DNA from: Nocardioides carbamazepini
Lineage (GTDB): Bacteria > Actinomycetota > Actinomycetes > Propionibacteriales > Nocardioidaceae
Length of the DNA stretch: 64,000 nucleotides
NCBI RefSeq assembly: GCF_024614185.1
Contig: NZ_JAHTLF010000023.1
Span: forward strand, 62,001-126,000
Direction of reading: 5' to 3'
In this document: positions 8,192 to 15,834 of the stretch, one piece after another
Layout: the number at the start of each line of letters is the position of its first letter
Position numbering within the stretch: the stretch's first letter is position 1
Translations under genes and position numbers: made by a program
The notes under the pieces: generated by a model
Database searches by the model: none
What the model was told of the DNA's origin: nothing
What the model saw: the letters and a program-made list of their open reading frames with translations, nothing else

Positions 8192-8695
8192 ATGAGCCGC
8201 GCGACGGTGACCGGCCGGTACGCCGGTCCGGTGAGCCGGGCGGCGGCGGTCGCCGTCGACGTGGGCGTCGTGCTGGCGTCGTACTCCGTCGGGGTGGCGA
8301 TCCTCGGCTTCCTCCTCCAGGCGCTCCTCGACGTCTCGATCGAGGAGGGCACCGGTGCCGTGGCGACGGTCGCCCTGCTGACGTGGGCGGCGGTGTACGT
8401 CGTGGTCACCACCGCCGTGAGCGGGCGGACCGTGGGCAAGGCGCTCGTCGGCCTCAAGATCGTGTCCCGCGACGGACGGCCGGTCGGCCCCGGCGCCTGC
8501 CTGGTGCGGACCCTGCTCTTCCCGCTCAGCACCTCGTTCTTCGGCGTCGGTGCCCTGCTCATCGTGCTGCGCCGCGACCATCGCGCGCTGCACGACCTGA
8601 TCGCCCGGACCGCGGTGGTCTACGACTGGGGCGACCGGCAGGCCCAGCTCCCGGGTCCGCTGACGGCCTACCTGCGCGCGCACGACGCCGCCTGA
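8192..8695 (+). CDS. RDD family membrane protein
   Basis: This is a 167-residue integral membrane protein with three hydrophobic segments (about residues 14-44, 58-78 and 105-128) and the RDD-type signatures. An Arg follows the first segment's start (VSRAAAVAVDVGVV), a GRTVGKALVGLKIVSRDG turn lies mid-protein, and a C-terminal RDHRALHDLIARTAVVYDW contains the conserved D-H-x-A-L-H-D motif of the family. RDD proteins are proposed transporters, but specificity is unknown. The gene follows the nonapeptide-repeat gene. A 24-codon frame starting at 8121 bridges the gap and ends across this ATG, which may couple translation. Confidence 0.87.
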   Translation: MSRATVTGRYAGPVSRAAAVAVDVGVVLASYSVGVAILGFLLQALLDVSIEEGTGAVATVALLTWAAVYVVVTTAVSGRTVGKALVGLKIVSRDGRPVGPGACLVRTLLFPLSTSFFGVGALLIVLRRDHRALHDLIARTAVVYDWGDRQAQLPGPLTAYLRAHDAA

Positions 8696-8700
8696 CCCGG

Positions 8701-8780
8701 GCGGATCCCGGCGGATCCCGGCGGATCCCGGCGGATCCGGGCAGATCCGGCCAGATCCGGGCAGATCCGGCCAGATCCGC
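8701..8780. repeat. Tandem 10-bp repeat, eight copies
   Basis: Eight consecutive 10-base units run from 8701 to 8780: GCGGATCCCG three times, then GCGGATCCGG, GCAGATCCGG, CCAGATCCGG, GCAGATCCGG and CCAGATCCGC. The GATCC core is invariant and the outer bases drift along the array. It starts just after the RDD stop codon and ends 91 bases before aqpZ. The unit length is close to one helical turn, so all GATCC cores face the same side of the DNA. Confidence 0.9.
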
Positions 8781-8871
8781 CACGCCGGGCGGTACCGCGA
8801 TCGAGGGGCGTCACGGCGTGATACTGCCTCCAGGCCCGTTCTCAGCGGGCCGCTCTTCCCCAGGAGGCACG

Positions 8872-9603
8872 ATGTCCACTCAACCTGATGTACGCAAGAT
8901 CGTGGCCGCGGAGTTCCTCGGCACTTTCGTCCTCGTCTTCGGCGGCTGCGGAACGGCCGTCCTGGCGGGCAAGGAGGTCGGCTTCGCCGGCGTCGCGCTC
9001 GCCTTCGGTCTCACTGTCCTCGTGATGGCCTACGCGGTCGGTCACGTCTCGGGCGGTCACTTCAACCCAGCGGTGACGCTGGGGGCGGCCGCCGGGGGAC
9101 GGATCGCCTGGAAGGACACGCCGGTCTACATCGTCACGCAGCTCGTGGCGGGTGTCGCCGCCGGCGCGGTGCTGCTCCTCGTCGCCAGCGGCACGGACGG
9201 CTTCGACGCGGTGGCGAGCGGCTTCGCCTCCAACGGGTACGACGACCGGTCGCCCCTCGGCTACAGCCTGCTCGCGTGCCTGGTGATCGAGGTGCTGCTC
9301 ACCGCCATCTTCTTGTGGGTGATCCTCGGCGCCACCGACACCCGGGCGCCCAAGGGCTTCGCGCCGTTGGCGATCGGCCTGGCGCTGACCCTGATCCACC
9401 TGATCAGCATCCCGGTCACGAACACCTCGGTGAACCCGGCGCGCTCGATCGGCGTCGGCCTGTTCGCCGGCGGGGACGCGATCGGGCAGCTGTGGCTGTT
9501 CATCGTCGCGCCGGTGATCGGCGGCCTGATCGCTGGTTTCTCCTATGCCTTCCTGCTCGGCAGCGACGACGCCGCTGAGCTGGCGGACGCGATGGAGGGC
9601 TGA
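8872..9603 (+). CDS. aqpZ: Aquaporin Z-type water channel
   Basis: This is a 243-residue MIP-family channel with six membrane helices and two half-helices carrying NPA boxes: HFNPAVT at residues 63-69 (N65) and SVNPARS near residue 190. The second box is followed by Arg of the selectivity filter, as in water-specific AqpZ rather than glycerol channels, and no GlpF-type insertions are seen. A strong ribosome site AGGAGG (8862-8867) precedes the ATG at 8872, excluding longer in-frame starts in the repeat region. The gene has its own terminator at 9623-9661 and an upstream 10-bp repeat array, so it is probably transcribed alone. It would move water quickly during osmotic shifts. Confidence 0.95.
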   Translation: MSTQPDVRKIVAAEFLGTFVLVFGGCGTAVLAGKEVGFAGVALAFGLTVLVMAYAVGHVSGGHFNPAVTLGAAAGGRIAWKDTPVYIVTQLVAGVAAGAVLLLVASGTDGFDAVASGFASNGYDDRSPLGYSLLACLVIEVLLTAIFLWVILGATDTRAPKGFAPLAIGLALTLIHLISIPVTNTSVNPARSIGVGLFAGGDAIGQLWLFIVAPVIGGLIAGFSYAFLLGSDDAAELADAMEG

Positions 9604-9622
9604 GCGCCAGCACCACCTCTCC

Positions 9623-9661
9623 AGCGACTCCCGGCCGATCCGGCCGGGAGTCGCTGTTTTT
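9623..9661 (+). terminator. Rho-independent terminator after aqpZ
   Basis: A perfect 15-bp stem (9623-9637 with 9641-9655), GC-rich with a 3-base loop, is followed directly by a T-run at 9657-9661. It lies 20 bases after the aqpZ stop and is the clearest intrinsic terminator in the window. Confidence 0.93.
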
Positions 9662-9737
9662 CTGGCGGGTCTCGACTTCGCCGGAGTCGGAACATCAACG
9701 GCTGCCGAGACGGCCCGAGACGCGTAGGTTGAGCCGT

Positions 9738-10136
9738 ATGAGCGGGCGGAGCGAGGCGGCGCAGTCTCGGCGCGAGGGTGACGGCCGGGGGCGTTTCGAG
9801 AGGTTCGTCGAGGTCGTCCACCGGCTGGTGAGTGCTGCTCCCTTCTTCTACGTGATCGTCGCCGTGCTGGTGCTGTGGGCGGCGAGCATGCCCCTGTGGT
9901 CGAGCGCGACGAAGTGGGAGCTCGCCCTGCACACGGGCTCGTCGGTCCTGTCGCTGCTCCTGCTGGTGCTGCTCCAGAACGCCGGCCGGCGCTCGGAGGA
10001 GGCGTCGCACGAGAAGCTGAACGTGATCGCCGAGGCGCTCTCGGACCTGATGGCCTCGCGCGCCCGCGACGACGAGGACCTGGAGGAGTCCGTGCGCAAG
10101 CTGCGCCAGGCCGTGGGCCTGGAGGGGCGCCACTGA
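9738..10136 (+). CDS. Low-affinity iron permease-like small membrane protein
   Basis: This 132-residue protein has two central membrane helices (about residues 30-48 and 64-82), flanked by a basic N-terminus and an acidic, helical C-terminal tail. The motif order APFFYVIVAVLVLWAAS, then the loop with W, then VLSLLLLVLLQNAGRRSEEA followed by HEKLNVIAEAL, fits the low-affinity iron permease family (PF04120), in which LLQN is highly conserved. Despite the name, transport by the bacterial members is not well proven. The ATG at 9738 is preferred to a TTG at 9729. It lies just after the aqpZ terminator and converges on the IclR gene 16 bases away. Confidence 0.8.
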   Translation: MSGRSEAAQSRREGDGRGRFERFVEVVHRLVSAAPFFYVIVAVLVLWAASMPLWSSATKWELALHTGSSVLSLLLLVLLQNAGRRSEEASHEKLNVIAEALSDLMASRARDDEDLEESVRKLRQAVGLEGRH

Positions 10137-10152
10137 CGCACCCCGGCGCCGC

Positions 10153-10902
10153 TCAGCCGGCGAAGGACCGCCCGATGCCGCGGGCGGCGACCTGGAGGGC
10201 GGCGACGAGCCGGCCGCGGTCACGCTTGAGCGAGGGCACGACGATGCCGAGAGCGGCGACGACGCGCTCGCCCGCGGTGACCGGGACGGCGACGGAGCAG
10301 GCGCCGAGGGTCATCTCCTCGACGGTGGTGGCGTAGCCGTCGCGGCGGATCCGCTCGAGCTGCTCGCGCAGCCGCCCCGGCCGGGTGATCGTGTACGGCG
10401 TCACGCGGGCCAGCCGGGCCAGCGCGTCCGTCGTGACCTCGGCGGGGGCGTGGGCGAGCAGGACCTTGCCGACGCCGGTCGCGTGGAGGGGGAGCCGGGA
10501 GCCGACGGTGCTGACGACCGGGACCGAGGCACGGCCGGAGAGGCGCTCGAGGTAGAGCACCTCGGTGCCCTCGCGGACGGCGAGGTGCACGGTCGCCCGG
10601 GTGGTGGCGTGGAGATCGTTCATGAACGGGGCGGCGATCTCACGCAGGCCGGTCTCGACGGGCGCGAGCAGGCCGACCTGCCACAGCCGCCGGGCGACGA
10701 CGTACTCGCCGCCGGCGCGCCGCACGAGTGCCCCGCCGGCGACCAGCTCGCCGACGAGGCGGTGCGCGGTGGGGAGCGGCAGGCCGGCGCGGCGGGCCAG
10801 CTCGGAGAGGGTGAGTCGGCGGTGGGCGTCGTCGAAGGCGAAGAGCAGCGCCAGGCTGCGCGACACGACGGTCGCGCCCGGGACGGAGGTGTTGCCGGCC
10901 AT
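10153..10902 (-). CDS. IclR family regulator of the pca genes
   Basis: This is a 249-residue IclR-type regulator. The N-terminal winged HTH lies at about residues 12-70 (LTLSELARRAGLPLPTAHRL) and an effector-binding GAF-like domain at about 80-245, including the family stretch LPLHATGVGKVLLAH and the C-terminal CSVAVPV segment. The ATG at 10902 is chosen over an upstream GTG at 10956, because it follows a GAAAGG ribosome site and leaves the promoter region free. It is divergent from pcaHGBDC-pobA, and IclR proteins such as PcaR, PcaU and PobR control exactly these pathways. Whether it activates or represses, and whether protocatechuate, 4-hydroxybenzoate or 3-oxoadipate is the effector, cannot be read here. 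Confidence 0.9.
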   Translation of the reverse strand: MAGNTSVPGATVVSRSLALLFAFDDAHRRLTLSELARRAGLPLPTAHRLVGELVAGGALVRRAGGEYVVARRLWQVGLLAPVETGLREIAAPFMNDLHATTRATVHLAVREGTEVLYLERLSGRASVPVVSTVGSRLPLHATGVGKVLLAHAPAEVTTDALARLARVTPYTITRPGRLREQLERIRRDGYATTVEEMTLGACSVAVPVTAGERVVAALGIVVPSLKRDRGRLVAALQVAARGIGRSFAG

Positions 10903-10910
10903 CACGCGCC

Positions 10911-10925
10911 TTTCACTGAGTGGAA
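10911..10925. promoter_or_regulatory. Candidate IclR operator between iclR and pcaH
   Basis: TTTCACTGAGTGGAA is a 15-base dyad with one mismatch (halves TTTCACT and AGTGGAA around a central G). It is the only dyad I see in the 67-base divergent space between the IclR gene and pcaH, and it lies just upstream of the IclR ribosome site. IclR operators are typically short palindromes of this size. Confidence 0.5.
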
Positions 10926-10969
10926 GGACTCTATCGCCGACGACCGGCCGTCGCACCTAGCGTGGGGGC

Positions 10970-11758
10970 GTGCCCACGACCACTGCCGCCACCAGCGCGG
11001 CCGCCCCGCCGGCGCCCGACTCCCAGGAGCGGATCACCGCCGAGATCACCGCGGCGCACGCCGCCACGGCACCGGGCGCCGCGCAGCCGCGGATCGACTT
11101 CCCGCCGTACCGCAGCTCGGCGCTGCGCCACCCCACCAAGGACCCGCGCCACGCCGATCCCGAGGGGATCGAGCTGGTGGCGCCGGTCTTCGGTCACTCC
11201 GACATCGACCCGGTCGAGGCGGACCTCACGATCCAGCACGGCGGTGAGCCGATCGGCGAGCGGATGCTGCTGACCGGCCGGGTCCTCGACGGCGACGGCC
11301 GTCCGGTGCGCCACCAGCTGGTCGAGATCTGGCAGGCCAACGCGGGCGGTCGCTACATCCACAAGCGCGACCAGCACCCCGCGCCGATCGACCCGAACTT
11401 CACCGGGGTCGGGCGGTGCCTGACCGACGGCGACGGGACCTACCGGTTCACCACGATCAAGCCCGGCCCGTACCCGTGGCGCAACCACGTCAACGCCTGG
11501 CGGCCCGCGCACATCCACTTCTCGCTGTTCGGCACCGAGTTCACCCAGCGGCTGATCACCCAGATGTACTTCCCGGGCGACCCGCTCTTCGCGCTCGACC
11601 CGATCTACCAGTCGATCACCGACCGGCCCGCGCGCGAGCGTCTCGTCGCGAGCTACGACCACGACCTGACCACCCACGAGTGGGCGACCGGCTACCGCTG
11701 GGACATCGTGCTGACCGGCACCCACGCGACCCCGCTGGAGCGTGCCGAGCATGAGTGA
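10970..11758 (+). CDS. pcaH: Protocatechuate 3,4-dioxygenase beta subunit
   Basis: This 262-residue subunit carries the catalytic iron of the intradiol ring-cleaving enzyme, which turns protocatechuate plus O2 into 3-carboxy-cis,cis-muconate. The four expected iron ligands can be read: Y129 in GGRYIHK, Y168 in GPYPW, and H181 and H183 in WRPAHIHFSLFG. The N-terminal 30-residue Ala/Thr-rich extension is somewhat long. The GTG at 10970 is the first start after the divergent control region. It is the first gene of the pca-pob operon, and its stop overlaps the pcaG start by 8 bases (ATGAGTGA), so the two subunits are translationally coupled. Confidence 0.96.
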   Translation: MPTTTAATSAAAPPAPDSQERITAEITAAHAATAPGAAQPRIDFPPYRSSALRHPTKDPRHADPEGIELVAPVFGHSDIDPVEADLTIQHGGEPIGERMLLTGRVLDGDGRPVRHQLVEIWQANAGGRYIHKRDQHPAPIDPNFTGVGRCLTDGDGTYRFTTIKPGPYPWRNHVNAWRPAHIHFSLFGTEFTQRLITQMYFPGDPLFALDPIYQSITDRPARERLVASYDHDLTTHEWATGYRWDIVLTGTHATPLERAEHE

Positions 11759-12341
11759 GACCCTCGCGCCGACGCCCGGCCAGACCATCGGGCCCTTCTT
11801 CCACGACGCCCTCCCGTACCCCGGCGACAGTCTCCTGGTGCCGCCGGGCTCGGCGGGCGCGGTCCGCCTGCACGGCACCGTGTACGACGGCAGCGGGGCG
11901 CCGGTCCCCGACGCGCTGGTCGAGCTCCGGCAGGCCGACCCGGCCGGCCGCGTGCCGCGGGTCGAGGGCTCGCTGCGCCGCGACGGCCGGTTCACCGGCT
12001 GGGGCCGGGCGGCCACCGACGCCGCCGGGCGCTACGCGTTCACGACCGTGACGCCGGGCGGTGCCGACGGGGGAGCGGCGTTCTTCGCGGTCACCGTGTT
12101 CGCGCGCGGCCTGCTCGACCGGCTGTTCACCCGGGCCTACCTGCCGGGGGAGTCCGACGCCTTCCTCGCCGGGCTGCCGGCCGACGATGCCGCGACCCTG
12201 CGGGTCCTGCGCGACACGCGCCCGGGAGCGGGGACCGGGGCGGGGCCGGGTGACCTCCGCTTCGACATCCACCTGCAGGGCGAGCGCGAGACGGTCTTCC
12301 TGCGCTATCCGCGGCACGCCTTCCCGAGGTGTGGGCGGTGA
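11751..12341 (+). CDS. pcaG: Protocatechuate 3,4-dioxygenase alpha subunit
   Basis: This 196-residue subunit pairs with PcaH. It starts TPGQTIGPFFHDALPY, a hallmark of the alpha subunit, followed by the beta-sandwich with VYDGSGAPVPDALVELRQAD and the C-terminal RFDIHLQGERETVFL stretch. As usual for alpha subunits, the iron ligands are not conserved: the HIH position is replaced by FAVTVFARGLLDRLF. The ATG at 11751 lies inside the pcaH stop region and gives the canonical N-terminus. Length and composition are normal for actinobacterial PcaG. The alpha subunit helps shape the active-site cleft and the alpha-beta protomer. Confidence 0.95.
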   Translation: MSETLAPTPGQTIGPFFHDALPYPGDSLLVPPGSAGAVRLHGTVYDGSGAPVPDALVELRQADPAGRVPRVEGSLRRDGRFTGWGRAATDAAGRYAFTTVTPGGADGGAAFFAVTVFARGLLDRLFTRAYLPGESDAFLAGLPADDAATLRVLRDTRPGAGTGAGPGDLRFDIHLQGERETVFLRYPRHAFPRCGR

Positions 12342-13504
12342 GCGGCCTGCTCCGTCCCGGCGCGCACCGGGCGGCCGGCGTCTCCGACGACGCCGCGGTC
12401 CTGGCCGCGCTGCTGCGCGTGGAGGTGGCGTGGGCACGGGTGCTCGTCGCCGCCGGCGCGGCCACGGATGCCGAGGCCGCGCAGGTGGCCGAGGCGGCGG
12501 CCGGTCTCGAGGTCGATCCGGCCGCGCTCGCTGTCGCGGCGGAGGCGGCCGGCAACCCCGTCGTACCACTGGTCGCGCTGCTGCGCGCCGCCTCCCGGGA
12601 CGCGGCGGACGCCGTGCACCGTGGCCTCACCAGCCAGGACGTCCTCGACACCGCGCTGGTCCTCCTCGCCCGCGACGCTGTCGTCCGGCTGCGGTTCGAC
12701 CTCGCGTCCGCGGGCGACGCCCTCGCCGGCCTGGCCCGCGCGCACCGCGATGACGTCGCCGTCGCGCGGACCCTCACCCAGTGGGCGGTGCCGACCACCT
12801 TCGGGCTGCGTGCCGCGCAGTGGCTGGCCGGTGTGACCGACGCGGTCGCCCGGCTCGACGGACTCGCGTTCCCGGTCCAATACGGCGGCGCGGCGGGCAC
12901 CCGCGCACTGCTGGCCGAGCTCGCCGGGCCGAGCGCCACCGCGGCGGCTCCGGCGTTCGCGGCGGCGCTCGGCCTGGCCGACACCGGCCTGCCGTGGCAC
13001 ACCCGCCGCGGCGCGGTCACCGCGATCGGCGACGCGCTCACCGCGGCCACCGACGCGCTCGGGGTCGTGGCCGCCGACGTGCTGCTGCTCGGCCGGCCGG
13101 AGATCGCCGAGGTCCGCGAGGGCGCCGTCGCCGGTCGGGGCGGCTCCTCGACGATGCCGCACAAGCAGAACCCGGTCCTGTCCGTCCTCGTCCGCGCCGC
13201 CGCGCTCCAGGCGCCCGGCCTCGCCGCGCAGCTGCACGTCGCGGCGGCCGGAGCCGTCGACGAGCGCCCGGACGGAGCCTGGCACGCCGAATGGCCCGTC
13301 CTGGCGCGGCTCCTCGAGCTCGCGGTCACCGCCGGCAGCCAGGCCGCCGAGCTGGCCGCGGGCCTGCAGGTCGACACCGCGGCGATGGCCGCGCGGCTCG
13401 ACGCCGCGAGCGCAGCGGCCGCCCTGGACGTCCGCGGCCACGTCGGTGAGGCCGGCCGGTTCGTCGACCTCGCGATCGCCCGCTGGGAGGACGCCCGTGG
13501 TTGA
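12338..13504 (+). CDS. pcaB: 3-Carboxy-cis,cis-muconate cycloisomerase
   Basis: This 388-residue member of the fumarase/aspartase superfamily converts 3-carboxymuconate to 4-carboxymuconolactone. The superfamily signature loop GSSTMPHKQNP is intact (around residue 270), and an earlier LTSQDVLDTAL stretch matches the conserved T-S-Q-D/H motif. The GTG at 12338 is chosen because it makes a 4-base GTGA overlap with the pcaG stop; a GTG three codons earlier is also possible. The protein is shorter than the roughly 450 residues of many PcaB enzymes, mostly at the C-terminus, which ends after the SxxLD-type helical bundle. Its stop overlaps the pcaD start by 8 bases. Confidence 0.93.
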   Translation: MSGLLRPGAHRAAGVSDDAAVLAALLRVEVAWARVLVAAGAATDAEAAQVAEAAAGLEVDPAALAVAAEAAGNPVVPLVALLRAASRDAADAVHRGLTSQDVLDTALVLLARDAVVRLRFDLASAGDALAGLARAHRDDVAVARTLTQWAVPTTFGLRAAQWLAGVTDAVARLDGLAFPVQYGGAAGTRALLAELAGPSATAAAPAFAAALGLADTGLPWHTRRGAVTAIGDALTAATDALGVVAADVLLLGRPEIAEVREGAVAGRGGSSTMPHKQNPVLSVLVRAAALQAPGLAAQLHVAAAGAVDERPDGAWHAEWPVLARLLELAVTAGSQAAELAAGLQVDTAAMAARLDAASAAAALDVRGHVGEAGRFVDLAIARWEDARG

Positions 13505-14240
13505 GCTGACCTTCACGCAGCTGTCCGGCGACGAGAGCGCGGACCGCGTCCTCGTCGTCGGCCCGTCGCTCGGCACCGGCGTCGCCGACCTCTGGCAGGC
13601 CTGCGCCGCCCTGCTGCCCGCGACCTGGCAGGTCGTCGGCTGGGACCTCCCCGGACACGGCGTCGGTGTGCCCACGACGACCGCTTTCACCGTGGAGGAC
13701 CTCGCTGCTGCCGTGCGCGACCGCGCCGGTTCGCTCGCTGCCGGGCGCCCGCTCGCCTACGCCGGCGTCTCCCTCGGCGGCGCGGTGGGCCTCACGCTCG
13801 CCCTCGACCCCGGTCCCTTCGGCGCGGTCGTCACCCTCGCCGCCGCCCCGAGGATCGGTACGCCGGAGGGCTGGCACGAGCGCGCGGCGTACGTCCGCAG
13901 GGCCGGCACCTCCGCGATGGTCGAGGGCTCCGCGGCCCGGTGGTTCGCGCCCGGCTTCCTCGACCGTGAGCCCGCGACCGGCAGCAGGCTGCTGCTCGCA
14001 CTGCAGGACGTCGACGACGAGTCCTATGCCCTCGCGTGCGAGGCCCTCGCCGGGTACGACGTCCGCGACCGCCTCGTCTCCGTCGGCATCCCGCTGCTGG
14101 TCGCCGGCGGCGCGCTCGACGTCGTCGTCACGCCGGACCAGGTGGACGTCGCGCTCGGCGGCGTCGCGCATCTGCCGCCCGCCGAGGACCCGGGCGCCAC
14201 CGCGACCCTGATCGCCGACTTCATCGAGGACCTGCCATGA
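13497..14240 (+). CDS. pcaD: 3-Oxoadipate enol-lactonase
   Basis: This 247-residue alpha/beta hydrolase opens 3-oxoadipate enol-lactone to 3-oxoadipate. The nucleophile elbow AGVSLGGAVG (GxSxG) is present, and the cap begins after FGAVVTLAAAPRIGTPEGW, typical of PcaD. A late Asp and His (around ALDVVV and GVAHLPPAEDP) complete the triad. The GTG at 13497 is preceded by GGGAGG at 13485-13490 and overlaps the pcaB stop. Unlike the fused PcaL of several actinomycetes, the lactonase here is a separate protein, joined to pcaC only by an ATGA overlap. Confidence 0.93.
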   Translation: MVELTFTQLSGDESADRVLVVGPSLGTGVADLWQACAALLPATWQVVGWDLPGHGVGVPTTTAFTVEDLAAAVRDRAGSLAAGRPLAYAGVSLGGAVGLTLALDPGPFGAVVTLAAAPRIGTPEGWHERAAYVRRAGTSAMVEGSAARWFAPGFLDREPATGSRLLLALQDVDDESYALACEALAGYDVRDRLVSVGIPLLVAGGALDVVVTPDQVDVALGGVAHLPPAEDPGATATLIADFIEDLP

Positions 14241-14626
14241 CCGATCGACCCGACCCCTACGACGACGGCATGAGGGTCCGGCGAGAGGTGCTCGGCGACG
14301 CGCACGTCGACCGGGCCGAGGCCGCGAAGACACCGTTCACGCAGGACTTCCAGGAGCTGATCACCCGCTACGCCTGGGGGAGCGTCTGGACCCGTCCCGG
14401 CCTGGACCGGCGCACCCGCTCCGTCGCGGTGCTCACCGCGCTGATCGCGCTCGGGCACTGGGAGGAGCTCGCGATGCACGTCCGCGCCGCCCGCACCAAC
14501 GGGCTGAGCGAGGACGAGATCGCGGAGGTGATCCTGCAGGCCGGGATCTACTGCGGCGTCCCCGCCGCGAACCACGCGTTCGCCGTGGCCCAGCAGGCGC
14601 TGGCCGTGCCCGATGAGGAGCGATGA
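14237..14626 (+). CDS. pcaC: 4-Carboxymuconolactone decarboxylase
   Basis: This 129-residue protein is a full-length stand-alone decarboxylase of the CMD/AhpD-like fold. It turns 4-carboxymuconolactone into the enol-lactone that PcaD hydrolyses. It begins with the usual D-x-G-M-x-V-R-R-x-V-L-G-D-A-H-V-D-R segment. It then carries the core with VAVLTALIALGHWEELAMH and ends with the helix containing EVILQAGIYCGVPAANHAF, where the active-site residues lie. The ATG at 14237 overlaps the pcaD stop (ATGA), and its own stop overlaps the pobA start (ATGA). Order in the operon follows biochemical need only partly, since pcaC acts before pcaD. Confidence 0.95.
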   Translation: MTDRPDPYDDGMRVRREVLGDAHVDRAEAAKTPFTQDFQELITRYAWGSVWTRPGLDRRTRSVAVLTALIALGHWEELAMHVRAARTNGLSEDEIAEVILQAGIYCGVPAANHAFAVAQQALAVPDEER

Positions 14627-15804
14627 ACCGCATTACCACCACCACCGACGTCGCCATCGTCGGCGCCGGACCGGCCGGGCTGATGCTGGCGCACCTGCTG
14701 CAGCGGGCCGGGATCGCCTCGGTCGCGATCGATGTCCGCGCCCGCGGGGAGATCGAGAACACCCACCGAGCCGGGATCCTGGAGCAGGACAGCGTCCGGC
14801 TGCTCACCGAGTCGGGCGTCTCCGACCGCGTCCTGCGCGACGGCTACCGCCACGCCGGGATCGACCTCGCCTTCGGCGGTGGCGGCCACCGGGTCGACCT
14901 CGAGACCCTGGTCGGCGCCACGGTCCAGCTCTATCCCCAGACCGACGTCTTCATCGACCTCGCCGACGCCCGCGCGCGCGACGGCGGCGACGTCCGGTTC
15001 GGGGTGAGCGAGGTGTCGGTCGCCGACCTCACCGCGGATCGGCCGCTGATGAGGTTCACCGACGCGGCCGGCGTACGCCACGAGGTCGCGGCGCGGATCC
15101 TCGTCGGCTCCGACGGCTCGCGCAGCATCTGCCGCCACGAGTTCCCCGACGCGACGCGGCGGCAGTTCTTCCGGGAGTACCCCTTCGCCTGGTTCGGCAT
15201 CCTCTGCGAGGCACCGCCGAGCAGCGAGGAGCTGATCTACAGCCACTCCGAGCGGGGCTTCGCGCTGATCAGCCAGCGCACCGACACGCTGCAGCGGATG
15301 TACTTCCAGTGCGACCCGACCGAGGACGTCGCGGACTGGTCCGACGACCGGATCTGGGCGGAGCTGCAGGCCCGGGTCGGCGCCAACGGCTACGTGCTGA
15401 AGGAAGGGTCGATCATCTCCAAGACCGTGCTGCCGTTCCGCAGCTTCGTGCAGGAGCCGATGCGCCACGGCAACCTCGTCCTCGCCGGCGACGCCGCCCA
15501 CACCGTCCCGCCGACCGGCGCCAAGGGCCTCAACCTGGCGCTGGCCGACGTCCGGGTGCTCGCCGAAGAGCTCGAGCTCCACCTCCGAGGGGAGGAGGTG
15601 GCACTCGACCGGTACGCCGAGCGGGCGCTGCGGCGGGTCTGGAAGGCCCAGCACTTCTCCTACTGGATGACCACGATGCTGCACCGCCTGCCCGACGCCA
15701 GCGACTTCGACGTACGACGCCAGGTCGGTGAGCTGACCTCGGTCGTGTCCTCGGCCGCCGGGTCGACCTACCTCGCGGAGGGCTACACCGGCTGGCCGTC
15801 CTGA
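14623..15804 (+). CDS. pobA: 4-Hydroxybenzoate 3-monooxygenase
   Basis: This 393-residue flavoprotein hydroxylates 4-hydroxybenzoate to protocatechuate, feeding the pca pathway encoded just upstream. The N-terminal GXGXXG FAD motif is AIVGAGPAGLMLAHLL. The second FAD motif GNLVLAGDAAHTVPPTGAKG (residues about 281-300) is that of PobA. Family stretches RAGILEQDSVRLL and FQCDPTEDVADWSDDRIW are also seen. Length matches characterised enzymes (about 390-395). The ATG at 14623 makes a 4-base overlap with pcaC, so the gene is the last in the six-gene operon. Preference for NADH or NADPH cannot be told. Confidence 0.96.
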   Translation: MNRITTTTDVAIVGAGPAGLMLAHLLQRAGIASVAIDVRARGEIENTHRAGILEQDSVRLLTESGVSDRVLRDGYRHAGIDLAFGGGGHRVDLETLVGATVQLYPQTDVFIDLADARARDGGDVRFGVSEVSVADLTADRPLMRFTDAAGVRHEVAARILVGSDGSRSICRHEFPDATRRQFFREYPFAWFGILCEAPPSSEELIYSHSERGFALISQRTDTLQRMYFQCDPTEDVADWSDDRIWAELQARVGANGYVLKEGSIISKTVLPFRSFVQEPMRHGNLVLAGDAAHTVPPTGAKGLNLALADVRVLAEELELHLRGEEVALDRYAERALRRVWKAQHFSYWMTTMLHRLPDASDFDVRRQVGELTSVVSSAAGSTYLAEGYTGWPS

Positions 15805-15834
15805 GCCTCGATCCGTGGCTGAGCGGCCGCAGCC

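Noticed and set aside
8121..8195. 24-codon gene between the nonapeptide-repeat gene and the RDD gene
   Set aside because: It starts within TGATGA and ends over the RDD start, which is neat, but the codons look random and no family is seen. I kept it as possible coupling, not as a gene.
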